A DNA stretch of 64,000 nucleotides from 9FT-COMBO-48-23 sp963754385 (GCA_963754385.1 CAVWGE010000005.1:248001-312000); one strand, 5' to 3'. Positions 17,010-25,970 are shown, counted from the stretch's first letter. Made by a program: numbers and translations. The notes: generated from the sequence alone by a model not told the origin.

Positions 17010-17555
17010 ATGATGAAGGTGATATCGATTGTGGGCATGGCTGGTTCGGGCAAGTCCGAGGTGGCTAGGGTGTTTGAGAGGAATGGCTTTAAGAAGATAA
17101 GATTTGGTGATATTACCGACGAGGAAATTAGGAAAAGGGAGCTTGAGCTGAACGAAGAGAACGAACGAAATGTCAGGCAGCAATTGAGAAAAGAGCATGG
17201 TATGGCAGCCTACGCCAAACTGAACCTGCCGAAGATTGACGTCCTGCTCAAGTCTTCAGATGTTGTCGTGGATGGCCTCTATTCTTGGGAAGAGTACACA
17301 TTGCTCAAAAGTCGTTATGGCGATGATTTTCGTGTGGTCGCTGTTTGGGCATCGCCTAAGATGCGGTATGGGAGGCTGTCGAAGAGAAAGGTTCGACCTC
17401 TAACGGTGGAGGAAGCTGCGGGCCGTGATATCGCTGAGCTGGAGAGCACCAATAAAGGCGGACCTATCGCCATGGCGGACTTCACCATCATAAACGAATC
17501 ATCCTTGGAAGACTTAGAAAGGGAAACGAGAAAGGTTATCTCAGCGTTGAGATGA
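17010..17555 (+). CDS. P-loop nucleotide/CoA kinase-like protein
   Basis: This 181-residue AAA-type P-loop protein has Walker A GMAGSGKS at residues 9-16, near the N-terminus as in dephospho-CoA kinase and nucleoside monophosphate kinases. It most resembles the archaeal-type dephospho-CoA kinase-like family; RKVRPLTVEEA and DFTIINESS are typical of it. Its stop overlaps the next start (ATGA), so it is translationally coupled to a dCMP-type deaminase and may act in nucleotide metabolism. The substrate is not certain. Confidence 0.7.
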   Translation: MMKVISIVGMAGSGKSEVARVFERNGFKKIRFGDITDEEIRKRELELNEENERNVRQQLRKEHGMAAYAKLNLPKIDVLLKSSDVVVDGLYSWEEYTLLKSRYGDDFRVVAVWASPKMRYGRLSKRKVRPLTVEEAAGRDIAELESTNKGGPIAMADFTIINESSLEDLERETRKVISALR

Positions 17556-18034
17556 AAAAAGTAACCAGGCCTGATATTGATGAATATTTTCTCAAGATAG
17601 CTTCTGTGGTGGCGGAGCGCTCGACCTGCCGCCGGCACCATGTTGGAGCTGTGGCGGTGAGGGACAAGCATATATTAGCCACGGGCTACAATGGTGCTGC
17701 CGCCGGGCTTAAGGACTGCCTTGAGCTTGGCTGCCTTCGAGACGAGAGGAACATACCCTCTGGAACGAGGCACGAAATATGTCGCGGCATTCATGCCGAG
17801 CAGAATGCAATCATACAGGCATCGCTTCACGGTGTTAGCCTCGAGGGTGCTACGGTCTATGTCACCCATACGCCGTGTATACTCTGTGCCAAGATGCTGG
17901 TCAATGCTAGGATAAAGCGGTTTGTCACCTTCGGCAAATATGCTGATAATTCCTTCATGGAGCTGTTCAGCGAGGCAGGGATAGAGTTCGAAGTCCGGGA
18001 GCGGCCGTCTTCACAGATAACCCATCTGGCCTAG
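17552..18034 (+). CDS. dCMP/cytidine-type deaminase (ComEB-like)
   Basis: This zinc deaminase of 160 residues has the catalytic HAE at His81-Glu83 and PCxxC zinc ligands Cys109 and Cys112 (TPCILC). The N-terminal CRRHHVGAV and ATGYNGA motifs are those of deoxycytidylate deaminase, which makes dUMP for thymidylate synthesis. Extra cysteines at 26, 56, 61 and 77 may hold a second zinc as in dCMP deaminases. It overlaps the kinase-like gene by 4 bases. Confidence 0.88.
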   Translation: MKKVTRPDIDEYFLKIASVVAERSTCRRHHVGAVAVRDKHILATGYNGAAAGLKDCLELGCLRDERNIPSGTRHEICRGIHAEQNAIIQASLHGVSLEGATVYVTHTPCILCAKMLVNARIKRFVTFGKYADNSFMELFSEAGIEFEVRERPSSQITHLA

Positions 18035-18125
18035 AACTGCTTATACTCGAACTCGCCTGAAAAGGTCTTAGGCTCTCTGACAAACTGTATTGAAATTGAA
18101 AATTCGTCATTTCATATGACAGACT

Positions 18126-19508
18126 TCATAACCAGGGAGGCTCTTTGACGTTGTTGTTTTCAAAATAGTCATCGTCTAAAGGTCGCTGGGCAACACCTGA
18201 CTCTATAGCGGCCTTCGCTACTTCATGAGTCACAGCCAGATGTACATTAGAGTCAAGGGCATTGGGGAGAAGTTCTCCTTCACTGGCAGCACCGGCAATG
18301 GATGTGGCAGCCGCTGTGTACATCTCATGGGTGAGCCTGCTGGCCAATGCATCTAATGTACCACGCCAGATTCCGGGATAGGCGAGCAAGTTGTTGACTG
18401 TCCTACCATCAGCAGCCAGAGCGGCACCAGATGTTCTGGCAAGCTCTGGGTTAATTTCTGGATATGGATTCGATAGAGCAAAGATAATCTGACCTCGTCT
18501 TACCATTCTCGGTTGTATGAGCTCTTTCACCCCGCTTGTCGCAATGACAATATCAGCCGTTTTCATAATCTCATCAAAGTTGGATGGAATGCCTCCTTGC
18601 TCGGCGTGTCGTCTAAGGCTGGCCTCGGTCTTTGCTACTCCTAACGCAGGATTACCTGTGTACCGTAGCAAGAATTTTCCTATAGAAAGGCCAGCAGCGC
18701 CGAGACCAATAAGCCCGATTTTTGCATCTTCCAGTGTGCGTCCGGTAAGCTTACAGGCATTGATTAAAGCCGCCAATGTTACTACAGCAGTGGCTTGCTG
18801 GTCGTCATGCATGACAGGCATATCAAGCTCGTTCTCTAGCCTGCCATGAATCAGGAAACATCTTGGCGATGCTATATCTTCCAGATGGATGCCACTAAAT
18901 GTCGGCGCAATGTGTTTCACCGTTTCCACAATTTCATCAGGGTCTGTAGTGTCTAGTAAAACAGGTATACCACTGATTCCGACCATTTGCTGGAGTAGGG
19001 CGGCTTTCCCTTCCATAACCGGCATTCCCGCAATCGGGCCAATGTTTCCCAATCCAAGAATAGCTGTCCCATCAGTAACGATAGCTACAGAAGAGGCGAT
19101 GCTAGTGTAAGTATATTTATCACTTGGTTGGGCGAAGATTAAATTACATACTTCAGCCACTCCCGGGGTGTATACCTTCTGGAGAATGTCTACTGAGGTT
19201 ATAGGAACAGTACTGACCATTTTAATCTTGCCGTTCTTGTGAAAGTTGAGCACCTCGTCCCTAACCTCAAGGACGACGACTTCTTTAAGTTTCGACACTT
19301 CGTCTATTAACTGTTTGAGATGGCTTTCACTATCGGAAAGCACCTCAATATCTCTGACCGTGTAATGGTGCCCCAAATGTAATGTTGTTATATTCCCGAT
19401 ATCTACTCCAACTTTGCCGATGGTTGTAGCCAATTTACCTAGGGTACCAGGGATATTAGCGTTTTTGCAGCGCAGAGTTCTCGCAATTTTATAATTGACA
19501 TTTTCCAT
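18126..19508 (-). CDS. NAD(P)-dependent malic enzyme with N-terminal ACT domain
   Basis: This enzyme decarboxylates malate to pyruvate. Residues 10-85 form an ACT regulatory domain (IPGTLGKLATTIGKVG), which suggests control by a small ligand. The malic core follows with YTPGVAEVC, TDGTAILGLGNIG, HLEDI and MPVMHDDQQATA. The NAD-binding motif is GLIGLGAAG. The length is 460. The gene stands alone on the minus strand, with an 83-base gap to the FAH-family gene. Confidence 0.92.
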   Translation of the reverse strand: MENVNYKIARTLRCKNANIPGTLGKLATTIGKVGVDIGNITTLHLGHHYTVRDIEVLSDSESHLKQLIDEVSKLKEVVVLEVRDEVLNFHKNGKIKMVSTVPITSVDILQKVYTPGVAEVCNLIFAQPSDKYTYTSIASSVAIVTDGTAILGLGNIGPIAGMPVMEGKAALLQQMVGISGIPVLLDTTDPDEIVETVKHIAPTFSGIHLEDIASPRCFLIHGRLENELDMPVMHDDQQATAVVTLAALINACKLTGRTLEDAKIGLIGLGAAGLSIGKFLLRYTGNPALGVAKTEASLRRHAEQGGIPSNFDEIMKTADIVIATSGVKELIQPRMVRRGQIIFALSNPYPEINPELARTSGAALAADGRTVNNLLAYPGIWRGTLDALASRLTHEMYTAAATSIAGAASEGELLPNALDSNVHLAVTHEVAKAAIESGVAQRPLDDDYFENNNVKEPPWL

Positions 19509-19591
19509 TATCTCACCTCTTAACTCTCGAATTATTCCGATTTGAACACCAATTGATTATATCAAAACTAAATACCAGTCTAACTGTTTTG

Positions 19592-20374
19592 TCACTCCTG
19601 GGCAACCACGAAGTTTCTTAGTGTATCTATGTTTTGTATCTTGATTTCAACTACATCGCCCGGATTCATCGGGCCGATGCCTGACGGGGTGCCTGTGGCG
19701 ATGACATCACCCGGCAGCAGCGTCATTACACTAGAAATGAAGCTGATCAGTTTGGATATCCCGAAAATGAGGTCGCTGGTGGAAGCGGATTGTCGGAGTT
19801 CATCGTTGAGGTAGGTTTCGACTTTTAGATTGTCTGGATTGGCTTCTGTTTCTATCCAAGGGCCTATCGGGGCGAAGGTATCGTAGCCTTTAGCTCTGCT
19901 CCATTGGCCGTCTGCAGCCTGGGCATGTCGGTCGGAGACATCATTGAAACAGGTGTAACCGAGTACGTATTCCTTTGCCGCCTTTTCTGGAATATCCTTT
20001 GCCTTCTTGCCGATAACCACGCCCAGCTCGCCTTCGTAGTCAATGCGTTTCCAGTCTCGGGGCAAGATTATTTTATCGTCGGGGCCAATGACTGCGGTGG
20101 ATGGCTTGAGGAAGATGAGCGGCACGGGGGGCATAGGCAGTTTAAGTTCCTCGACATGGCTGCGGTAGTTAAGCCCCAGGCAAACTATTTTGGAAGGGAG
20201 ACAGGGGGCGAGCAGCCTGACCTTATCCAATTTGTAATTGCTTCCGTCAAGTATGGAGGGGCTACTGAGATGTTGAAAGTGGGCGTAGGGGCTGCCGCGG
20301 AGTCCGCTTATGGTATTTTGGGCTAGCAGGCCATATTTGGCTCTACCCTGGGCAACAAAGCGGACGATTCGCAC
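19592..20374 (-). CDS. Fumarylacetoacetate hydrolase family protein
   Basis: This 260-residue member of the FAH fold includes acylpyruvases, oxaloacetate decarboxylases and 2-hydroxyhepta-2,4-diene-dioate isomerases. The signatures CLGLNYRSHVEE, YEGELGVVIG, GYTCFNDVSDR and GDVIATGTPSGIG are all present; the acidic residues in the second motif bind Mg or Mn. It lies 21 bases behind metF and could be the last gene of the hydrogenase-metVF transcript. The exact substrate is unknown. Confidence 0.85.
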   Translation of the reverse strand: MRIVRFVAQGRAKYGLLAQNTISGLRGSPYAHFQHLSSPSILDGSNYKLDKVRLLAPCLPSKIVCLGLNYRSHVEELKLPMPPVPLIFLKPSTAVIGPDDKIILPRDWKRIDYEGELGVVIGKKAKDIPEKAAKEYVLGYTCFNDVSDRHAQAADGQWSRAKGYDTFAPIGPWIETEANPDNLKVETYLNDELRQSASTSDLIFGISKLISFISSVMTLLPGDVIATGTPSGIGPMNPGDVVEIKIQNIDTLRNFVVAQE

Positions 20375-20395
20375 ATCTGACCCCTTATCCTGGTG

Positions 20396-21262
20396 TTACA
20401 ACTTGGCGGCATCGAGAATTGCCGGCACCTTGGATTCCAGACCGATAGCCATTATATGGGTGCCCTGGCATATGCCCTTCATCTCATTTATCAGGCGGGC
20501 GGCTATCTCTATACCTTTCTGTAATTTGTTCTCGGCCTTATCCATCTCTTCAATAAGCTTATCTGGGACATATATGCCGGCGACGTTCTTATTCATAAAT
20601 TTGGCCATAGCTGCTGACCTGAGCACTACTATGCCGACTAAAACCGGCACGCCGAATTTTTTAGCTTCTTTCATAAAGGCTTCGAATGTTTCGGGCTCGT
20701 AGATAGCCTGGGTCTGGAAGAACTGGGCACCGGCCTTTACCTTTCTCTCCATCTTGATAAGCTGTGGTTCGATGGGGTCAGCGCCGGGAGTCACGCAGGC
20801 GCCGAGGAAGAACTTTGGTGTGCCTTTCAGCTCTTTGCCAGCTAAATCCTTGCCCTGCTCCAGTTGCCGGGCAGCATACAGTAAGGAAACGGAATCGAGG
20901 TCGAAGACGGGTTTGGCGTCAGGATGGTCTCCTAAGGTGACATAGTCTCCGGTAAGACAGAGAACATTTTCAACACCCATAACGTAAGCGCTAAGCAAGT
21001 CCGACTGGAGCGCTATGCGGTTGCGGTCGCGGCATGTCATCTGGAACACCGGCTCAATGCCCTTCTGCTTGAGCAAATAGCAGGCGGCCAGGGAACCCAA
21101 CCTCATAACAGCGCTTTGCTGGTCGGTGCAATTAACCGCATCTACTCTGCTTTTAAGTAACTCGGCATTCTCATTGAACTCGTGTATATCCACGCCTTTA
21201 GCCGGGCCGATTTCAGCGGTGACTACAAACTTGCCATTCTGAAGTTTTTCACGCAGACTCAT
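20396..21262 (-). CDS. metF: Methylenetetrahydrofolate reductase MetF
   Basis: This TIM-barrel flavoprotein reduces 5,10-methylene-THF to 5-methyl-THF in the Wood-Ljungdahl methyl branch. The start is ATG 21262, preceded by GAAGGAGGTAACC; a longer in-frame start upstream lacks a site. Glu17 in VTAEIGP matches the catalytic Glu of E. coli MetF (Glu28). The length of 288 is normal. It follows metV by 26 bases. In acetogens MetF works with MetV and an electron donor module; here the operon supplies a [NiFe] hydrogenase. Confidence 0.92.
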   Translation of the reverse strand: MSLREKLQNGKFVVTAEIGPAKGVDIHEFNENAELLKSRVDAVNCTDQQSAVMRLGSLAACYLLKQKGIEPVFQMTCRDRNRIALQSDLLSAYVMGVENVLCLTGDYVTLGDHPDAKPVFDLDSVSLLYAARQLEQGKDLAGKELKGTPKFFLGACVTPGADPIEPQLIKMERKVKAGAQFFQTQAIYEPETFEAFMKEAKKFGVPVLVGIVVLRSAAMAKFMNKNVAGIYVPDKLIEEMDKAENKLQKGIEIAARLINEMKGICQGTHIMAIGLESKVPAILDAAKL

Positions 21263-21288
21263 AGTATGGTTACCTCCTTCAAGGGTAG

Positions 21289-21972
21289 CTAAACTTTTGT
21301 CTCTTGTTGCTCCAGCGCCCACATTATGGTGGACCTCAAGTGTTTTGGCGGCTGCATTTTGGCGTAGTTTTTGATTACTGGCATGTTTTGCAGTTTATCC
21401 AGCCGGCCTAGCTTTTTCAGCCTCTCGTAGATTAGATGCCAGCCGCAATCGCGTACATCTGGTTCAACTTCACACCTGCCATTTTTGGCACCGCCGCAAG
21501 TTCCGTTAATCAGCCATTTGGTGCAGGCAGTCAGGGGGCAGATGCCGCCGGTCAAGTCCAGCACGCAGTCACCGCATTCACGGCAGCGCTCGCTGCCTCG
21601 CCATGTCCCACCGGCACCGCCGACATTGATGGTGTTAGCCGCCGGATGAACCAGTTTGTTTACTACCGCCGCGGTAGCTTGAACTCCGATGCCGCAGGTC
21701 ATTACCAGCAGAGAATCGGCAGCATCTATCTCATCCTCATGTGGGAACAGCCTGGTCTTGACCAGCGCTTTGTCACAGAGGAAATCGACGACGCAGTAAC
21801 CGGTGACCGTCTTGCCTTCCTGCTCCAGTTTCTGCTTCATTTCCAGAACCTGAGGCTCATCACCGGTGTGGCAAACCTCAGCGCAGCCTTTGCAGCCGAC
21901 TATAAAGATTTTCTTTTCCCCGTTTAAATAGCCAAGGATTTCCGGAAACGGCTTTAATTCAGAGATTATCAT
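21289..21972 (-). CDS. metV: MetV, Fe-S/zinc partner of methylene-THF reductase
   Basis: This 227-residue protein belongs to the MTHFR C-terminal-like family (MetV), which wires MetF to an electron donor. The cysteine sets are GCKGCAEVC near residue 27, CRECGDCVLD, GGICPLTACTKW and NGTCGG, ending near CGWHLIY. They can hold zinc and [4Fe-4S] clusters. Its ATG overlaps the hydrogenase protease stop by 4 bases (ATGA), which shows translational coupling to the hydrogenase genes. Confidence 0.9.
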   Translation of the reverse strand: MIISELKPFPEILGYLNGEKKIFIVGCKGCAEVCHTGDEPQVLEMKQKLEQEGKTVTGYCVVDFLCDKALVKTRLFPHEDEIDAADSLLVMTCGIGVQATAAVVNKLVHPAANTINVGGAGGTWRGSERCRECGDCVLDLTGGICPLTACTKWLINGTCGGAKNGRCEVEPDVRDCGWHLIYERLKKLGRLDKLQNMPVIKNYAKMQPPKHLRSTIMWALEQQETKV

Positions 21973-22490
21973 TTGTTTACCTCCATAGCTCTATTGGTTT
22001 CCTCTATTTCTTGGAGAACTAATTTGATCATCTCGGATAATTTGTCTTCTACTTCTGGGGAAGGCTCAAGTCCGAAGTCTATGGTCTTGGGTTCGATGCC
22101 AATAACGACCGTAGATTTTGGCTGTCTGTTAAGCAAAGCCATCATTTTTAAGCTATCCGATACTCCTATATCGTGCAAGGAAATAGGTGGCGCTGAATCC
22201 AGGTCTACGTTATCGAAGCTGAATCGATATATAGTCCCCGGCTTGTCGCCAGCTTTGACAGCGTCAATGATGATTAATTTATCCGTATCGTCATTTACCA
22301 GAGATAAGAAGTCGGGGTAAGTGCCAGCATCAACTATGTTGACATTGGCATCGTCTACAATACCGGTTAGTTTTTGAACCAGATGGACTCCTACACCTTC
22401 GTCTTTGAGCAGCAGGTTGCCTATCCCCAGAACGGTTATTTTAGGGCTACTGCGAAGCGTTTGCGTTTTAACAGACTTTGTATACTCCAA
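21969..22490 (-). CDS. [NiFe] hydrogenase maturation protease
   Basis: This HyaD/HycI-family endopeptidase removes the C-terminal tail of the hydrogenase large subunit after nickel insertion. The N-terminal GIGNLLLKDEGVG (about 22-34) contains the nickel-contacting Glu31. DAVKAGDKPG and SLHDIG supply the further Asp and His ligands. The length is 173. The gene overlaps the large-subunit gene by 23 bases and metV by 4, so all are coupled. Confidence 0.9.
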   Translation of the reverse strand: MEYTKSVKTQTLRSSPKITVLGIGNLLLKDEGVGVHLVQKLTGIVDDANVNIVDAGTYPDFLSLVNDDTDKLIIIDAVKAGDKPGTIYRFSFDNVDLDSAPPISLHDIGVSDSLKMMALLNRQPKSTVVIGIEPKTIDFGLEPSPEVEDKLSEMIKLVLQEIEETNRAMEVNK

Positions 22491-24027
22491 GAGTTCTCCC
22501 TTTAGGCGTGATAACGTGGATGGCGCAAGCTAGACATGGGTCGAAGGAGCGGACTATGCGCCCGATTTCAAAGGGATTGCTTTCGTCCTTAATTTTGGTG
22601 CCGATAAGGGCTTGTTCCACCGGACCTGGTTGGTTCTTATCATCTCTCGGCCCTAGGTTCCAGGTGCTAGGCACCACGCACTGGTAATTGGCGATTTTCT
22701 TATCTTTTATCTCAATCCAGTGACCCAGAGCGCCTCTGGCACCATCAACCAAACCCATTCCGAAGGCTTCATCAGGTATGGTGTAGTCTATGTAAGCGGG
22801 CGCACCGGGCTTGAGCTGTAGCAGCCACTCCGGCATGGAATCAGCCACGAATTTGGTATAAAGGGCACGGGCGGCATGGCGACCGAGTACTGAGAATAAG
22901 GCCTTGGGGCTGGCCTTGAACTTGGAGAGAACGGAATCAACCAGTTTTTTCACCGTTGGCTCGCCACTGACATAAGTAGCTGCTATTCGGGCCAGCGGGC
23001 CAACTTCATATACTTTTCCATCGTAGCGGGGAGCTTTGGCCCATGAATAAGCCCCTTGTTTGTTAGGCTGCGGCTCTGTCATGCCCTGAGTTGGATGTTT
23101 TCCGGTACTTGAGTCGGTATACCAGGAGTGTTTTACATACTCCATAATCTTGTTCGTGTCCAGGGCACCAAGCTTGAGGTCAGTTGATACCGTTCCCTGC
23201 TTCATAAGTCTCTTCCTCTTAGTGTAATCGGGGTTATTGCCTTCGAGGTCGAAGCTCCCGTAAGAAAGCAGGTTGCCGCAGCCAGCGCCGATTTCAAAAT
23301 AGTCGGTATAGGCTTCAGCCACTGCCAGGACATCAGGAATATAGACATTGTCTATAAAGTCCCTCAGTTCGTTTAGTCTCCACAGGAAAGAAGCTATTTT
23401 GTCGACGGTAACGGTCTCGGTAACTCCGCCGGGCATGACTGCCATATTGTGAGGCATTTTGCCCCCGAAAATAACCAGCATCTCCTGAGCCTTGCGTCTC
23501 ATCTCCAGGGCTTTAATGTAGTTGGCTGTAGCCGCTATATTTATCTGGTCGCTAAGACGGTAATCGCCTTCGTAGCGGGGTACAAACGGTGCTAGTTCTC
23601 CTCGCTTGGCGAATTCTTTAACTGAATTCAAAGTGGGGTCGTTGCCATCGTACTTGAGCACTTTGGTGACATCTACGTAATCGAGAGCTGTAAGGTGATA
23701 GAAGTGGAGGATATGGTCGGCTATGTGAGCCGCACCCAGGATAAGGTTACGGACAATCCGGCCGTTATCTGGTATCTTGTCCGAGATACCGAAGGCGCTA
23801 TCTAAGTTTAAAGTAGATGCTATAGAATGGCTGGTAGGGCAGACACCGCAGATACGCTGGGTGTATCTCTGGGCATCGCGTGGGTCTCTGCCCCGCAGGA
23901 TGATTTCAATGCCTCTAAACATCATCCCTGAACTGTGGGCATCTTTTACCACACCATTCTCGGTGACAACTTCGACCTTGAGATGTCCTTCAATGCGGGT
24001 GATAGGGTCAACTATGATTTTGCTCAA
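22468..24027 (-). CDS. [NiFe] hydrogenase large subunit
   Basis: This is the catalytic H2-activating subunit, with 519 residues. The four nickel cysteines are present: Cys60 and Cys63 in RICGVCPTSH, and Cys498 and Cys501 in DPCLACAIH. The 15 residues after His504 (VITPKGRTLG...) form the tail cut by the adjacent protease. Length and motifs are closest to group 1-like uptake enzymes, but the companion small subunit is not exported. It begins 3 bases after the small subunit and overlaps the protease gene by 23 bases. Confidence 0.94.
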   Translation of the reverse strand: MSKIIVDPITRIEGHLKVEVVTENGVVKDAHSSGMMFRGIEIILRGRDPRDAQRYTQRICGVCPTSHSIASTLNLDSAFGISDKIPDNGRIVRNLILGAAHIADHILHFYHLTALDYVDVTKVLKYDGNDPTLNSVKEFAKRGELAPFVPRYEGDYRLSDQINIAATANYIKALEMRRKAQEMLVIFGGKMPHNMAVMPGGVTETVTVDKIASFLWRLNELRDFIDNVYIPDVLAVAEAYTDYFEIGAGCGNLLSYGSFDLEGNNPDYTKRKRLMKQGTVSTDLKLGALDTNKIMEYVKHSWYTDSSTGKHPTQGMTEPQPNKQGAYSWAKAPRYDGKVYEVGPLARIAATYVSGEPTVKKLVDSVLSKFKASPKALFSVLGRHAARALYTKFVADSMPEWLLQLKPGAPAYIDYTIPDEAFGMGLVDGARGALGHWIEIKDKKIANYQCVVPSTWNLGPRDDKNQPGPVEQALIGTKIKDESNPFEIGRIVRSFDPCLACAIHVITPKGRTLGVYKVC

Positions 24028-24030
24028 TTC

Positions 24031-24927
24031 CTATTTCTCCTTTCCCTGGAGTTTGCCTATAGCGGGCATGTTGGCATCGTCGAGTTTTTGATAGAAAGGC
24101 GCTACTAAATCGGGAAACCCTGGCTCGCAGCAGCCGATGCAGGGCGAGCCAGAATCTATACACCAGTTCACTCCATGATTCCACTTCCTAAGAGGGCAAT
24201 CGGCGTGGGTAACCGGCCCCTTACATCCCAGCTCATTGAGGCACCCCGGCTCACCGAACTTTTTGGCAAATTTGCCTTCGTCGAAATAAGCTCGGCGCGG
24301 ACAGGTTTCATGGACTAAATTGCCATAAAAAACCTTAGGGCGTTTAAGTTCGTCCAGGTCTTCCGGCTTGGGGAGACCAAGAAGCAGCACGGAGGCGATG
24401 GTGCCTATGAACCAGTCGGGGTGGGGTGGGCAACCGGGGATATTAATCAACGGCTTATTTATGTTGCGGGATTTCAGGAATTTATCCGTGCCCACGTAGC
24501 CGCCGGGATTGGGTTTGCCGGCAGCTATACCGCCGAAGGTAGCGCAGGTACCCAGAGCGATGATTGCCAGAGCATCCTTGGCTAATGCTTCAACCCGCTC
24601 TGCCATGGGCACCGGTTTATCGTTTTTCTCACCGAGTGTCCCGTAGATACCACCATCTTTAGCAGGTATGGCGCCTTCGACTACCAGGACATAGCCACCT
24701 TTATTTGTCTTTGGCGTATCTTCGAGTACATGGATTACGGCTTCCCCTTCGCCGGCCATTACGGTTGCCTGGAATTTAAGGCTTACGTGTTTGCCGGGGA
24801 TAACTTCGTCAATGAGTACGTTTTTTATGTTGGGGCTGACTGAGTTGAGGGCTGAGACTGAACACCCGGTGCAGGTGCCTGCTTGTATCCAGACCACTGG
24901 CACCTCTTGAACCTTTGCTTTAGCCAT
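24031..24927 (-). CDS. [NiFe] hydrogenase small subunit, apparently cytoplasmic
   Basis: This Fe-S subunit carries electrons from the active site. The start is ATG 24927, five bases after AAAGGAGG. The proximal cluster begins at Cys19/Cys22 (GTCTGC), followed by GTCATFGG and PGCPPHPDW. Distal clusters use the later cysteines up to SPCIGCCEPGFPD. There is no twin-arginine signal at the N-terminus and no C-terminal membrane helix, unlike membrane-bound group 1 enzymes, so the complex should stay soluble in the cytoplasm. It is the first gene of the operon that ends in metF. Confidence 0.92.
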   Translation of the reverse strand: MAKAKVQEVPVVWIQAGTCTGCSVSALNSVSPNIKNVLIDEVIPGKHVSLKFQATVMAGEGEAVIHVLEDTPKTNKGGYVLVVEGAIPAKDGGIYGTLGEKNDKPVPMAERVEALAKDALAIIALGTCATFGGIAAGKPNPGGYVGTDKFLKSRNINKPLINIPGCPPHPDWFIGTIASVLLLGLPKPEDLDELKRPKVFYGNLVHETCPRRAYFDEGKFAKKFGEPGCLNELGCKGPVTHADCPLRKWNHGVNWCIDSGSPCIGCCEPGFPDLVAPFYQKLDDANMPAIGKLQGKEK

Positions 24928-24954
24928 GAGGCCTCCTTTCCTTGCCAATCGAAG

Positions 24955-24983
24955 ATTCTACAGCTTTATGGCGATTAATGCAA
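24955..24983 (-). promoter_or_regulatory. Promoter of the hydrogenase-metVF operon
   Basis: On the minus strand TTGCAT (24983-24978) and TAGAAT (24960-24955) are 17 bases apart, and the first codon is about 28 bases downstream of the -10 box. It is divergent from the hydroxylase promoter. Confidence 0.5.
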
Positions 24984-24989
24984 ACAACC

Positions 24990-25019
24990 TTGACAGAAAA
25001 TTCAAAGATTTGGTAAGAT
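24990..25019 (+). promoter_or_regulatory. Promoter of the molybdenum hydroxylase operon
   Basis: A consensus TTGACA (24990-24995) and TAAGAT (25014-25019) are 18 bases apart. The start codon at 25076 has AAGGAGGTC. Three tandem repeats follow the -10 box directly. Confidence 0.55.
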
Positions 25020-25059
25020 GCAACCACTTTTTGCAACCACTTTTTGCAACCGCTTTTTT
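25020..25059 (+). repeat. Three tandem 13-14-bp repeats after the hydroxylase promoter
   Basis: The unit GCAACCACTTTTT occurs twice exactly, then once as GCAACCGCTTTTTT. The array occupies the start of the mRNA leader, where a repressor or RNA-binding protein could act; the T-runs could also slow RNA polymerase. Confidence 0.8.
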
Positions 25060-25075
25060 GAATTAAGGAGGTCAG

Positions 25076-25951
25076 ATGATAGTAGATTTTGAGTATTTCG
25101 CTCCCAAAACAGTTGATGAAGCCCTTTCTCTGCTTGCCCGGTACAAAGGAGAGGCTAAAATAATTGCCGGGGGGCAGTCGATGCTGGTTGTTATGAAGCG
25201 AGGTCTGCTTACTACTGAGTACTTGGTCGATATCAAGGGCATAGCCGCTCTGGACTATATTAAATACGATGAGGGGGAAGGCTTGAGAATTGGTGCGTTG
25301 ACCATACATCGAGCCATAGAAAAATCTCCAATTATACAGGAGCATTTCAGGGTGCTCAGCGAGATGGAGCGAAATCTGGCCACAATCCAGACTCGAAACT
25401 GGGGCACAATCGGGGGCAACTTGTGTCATGGCGACCCTGCCGGTGATCCGGCTCCAGTTCTCATCGCCTTAGATGCTAAGTTGAAGCTGACTAGCTCGAG
25501 AGGGGAACGGATTATAGAAGTGGAAAAGTTTTCTAAAGATTATCTTGAGGTAGCCCTTAAGTCTGATGAAATGCTTACTGAAATTCAGGTGCCGACCCCC
25601 CTATCCCATACGGGCACTGCCTCTGAGAAACTCATGGTAATGAAGGGGGATATGGGAGTTGTCGGGGCAGCAGTGTCAATCACCTTAAGCCCAAAGGATA
25701 GCGTTTGCAATGATGCTCGTATAGCTCTTAGTAACTATGCCTCCACCCCGCTAAGGGCTAGAAAAGCGGAAAAGAAACTGATTGGTAAGGTGCTTAATGA
25801 CAGCCTGCTTATCGAGGCTGGAGAGGTAGCCTCAACGGAAGCTAGCCCTCCCGTTGATGTCCATGGTTCGGCGGAATACAGACGGGAGATGGTGAAGGTA
25901 TTCGTGAGGCGAGCCGCAACCAAAGCTCTAGAAAGAGCCAAAGCAGCCTGA
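25076..25951 (+). CDS. FAD-binding subunit of a xanthine dehydrogenase-family hydroxylase
   Basis: This is the medium subunit (CoxM/HcrB/XdhB type), 291 residues. FAD is bound through AGGQSMLVVM (about 31-40) and TIGGNLCHGDPAGD (about 111-124). It passes electrons from the Fe-S subunit to an acceptor. ATG 25076 has AAGGAGGTC. The operon order FAD subunit, Fe-S subunit, molybdenum subunit is the usual one. There is no [4Fe-4S] insert of the 4-hydroxybenzoyl-CoA reductase kind. Confidence 0.9.
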   Translation: MIVDFEYFAPKTVDEALSLLARYKGEAKIIAGGQSMLVVMKRGLLTTEYLVDIKGIAALDYIKYDEGEGLRIGALTIHRAIEKSPIIQEHFRVLSEMERNLATIQTRNWGTIGGNLCHGDPAGDPAPVLIALDAKLKLTSSRGERIIEVEKFSKDYLEVALKSDEMLTEIQVPTPLSHTGTASEKLMVMKGDMGVVGAAVSITLSPKDSVCNDARIALSNYASTPLRARKAEKKLIGKVLNDSLLIEAGEVASTEASPPVDVHGSAEYRREMVKVFVRRAATKALERAKAA

Positions 25952-25970
25952 TTTTTTAGGAGGTTAGAAT

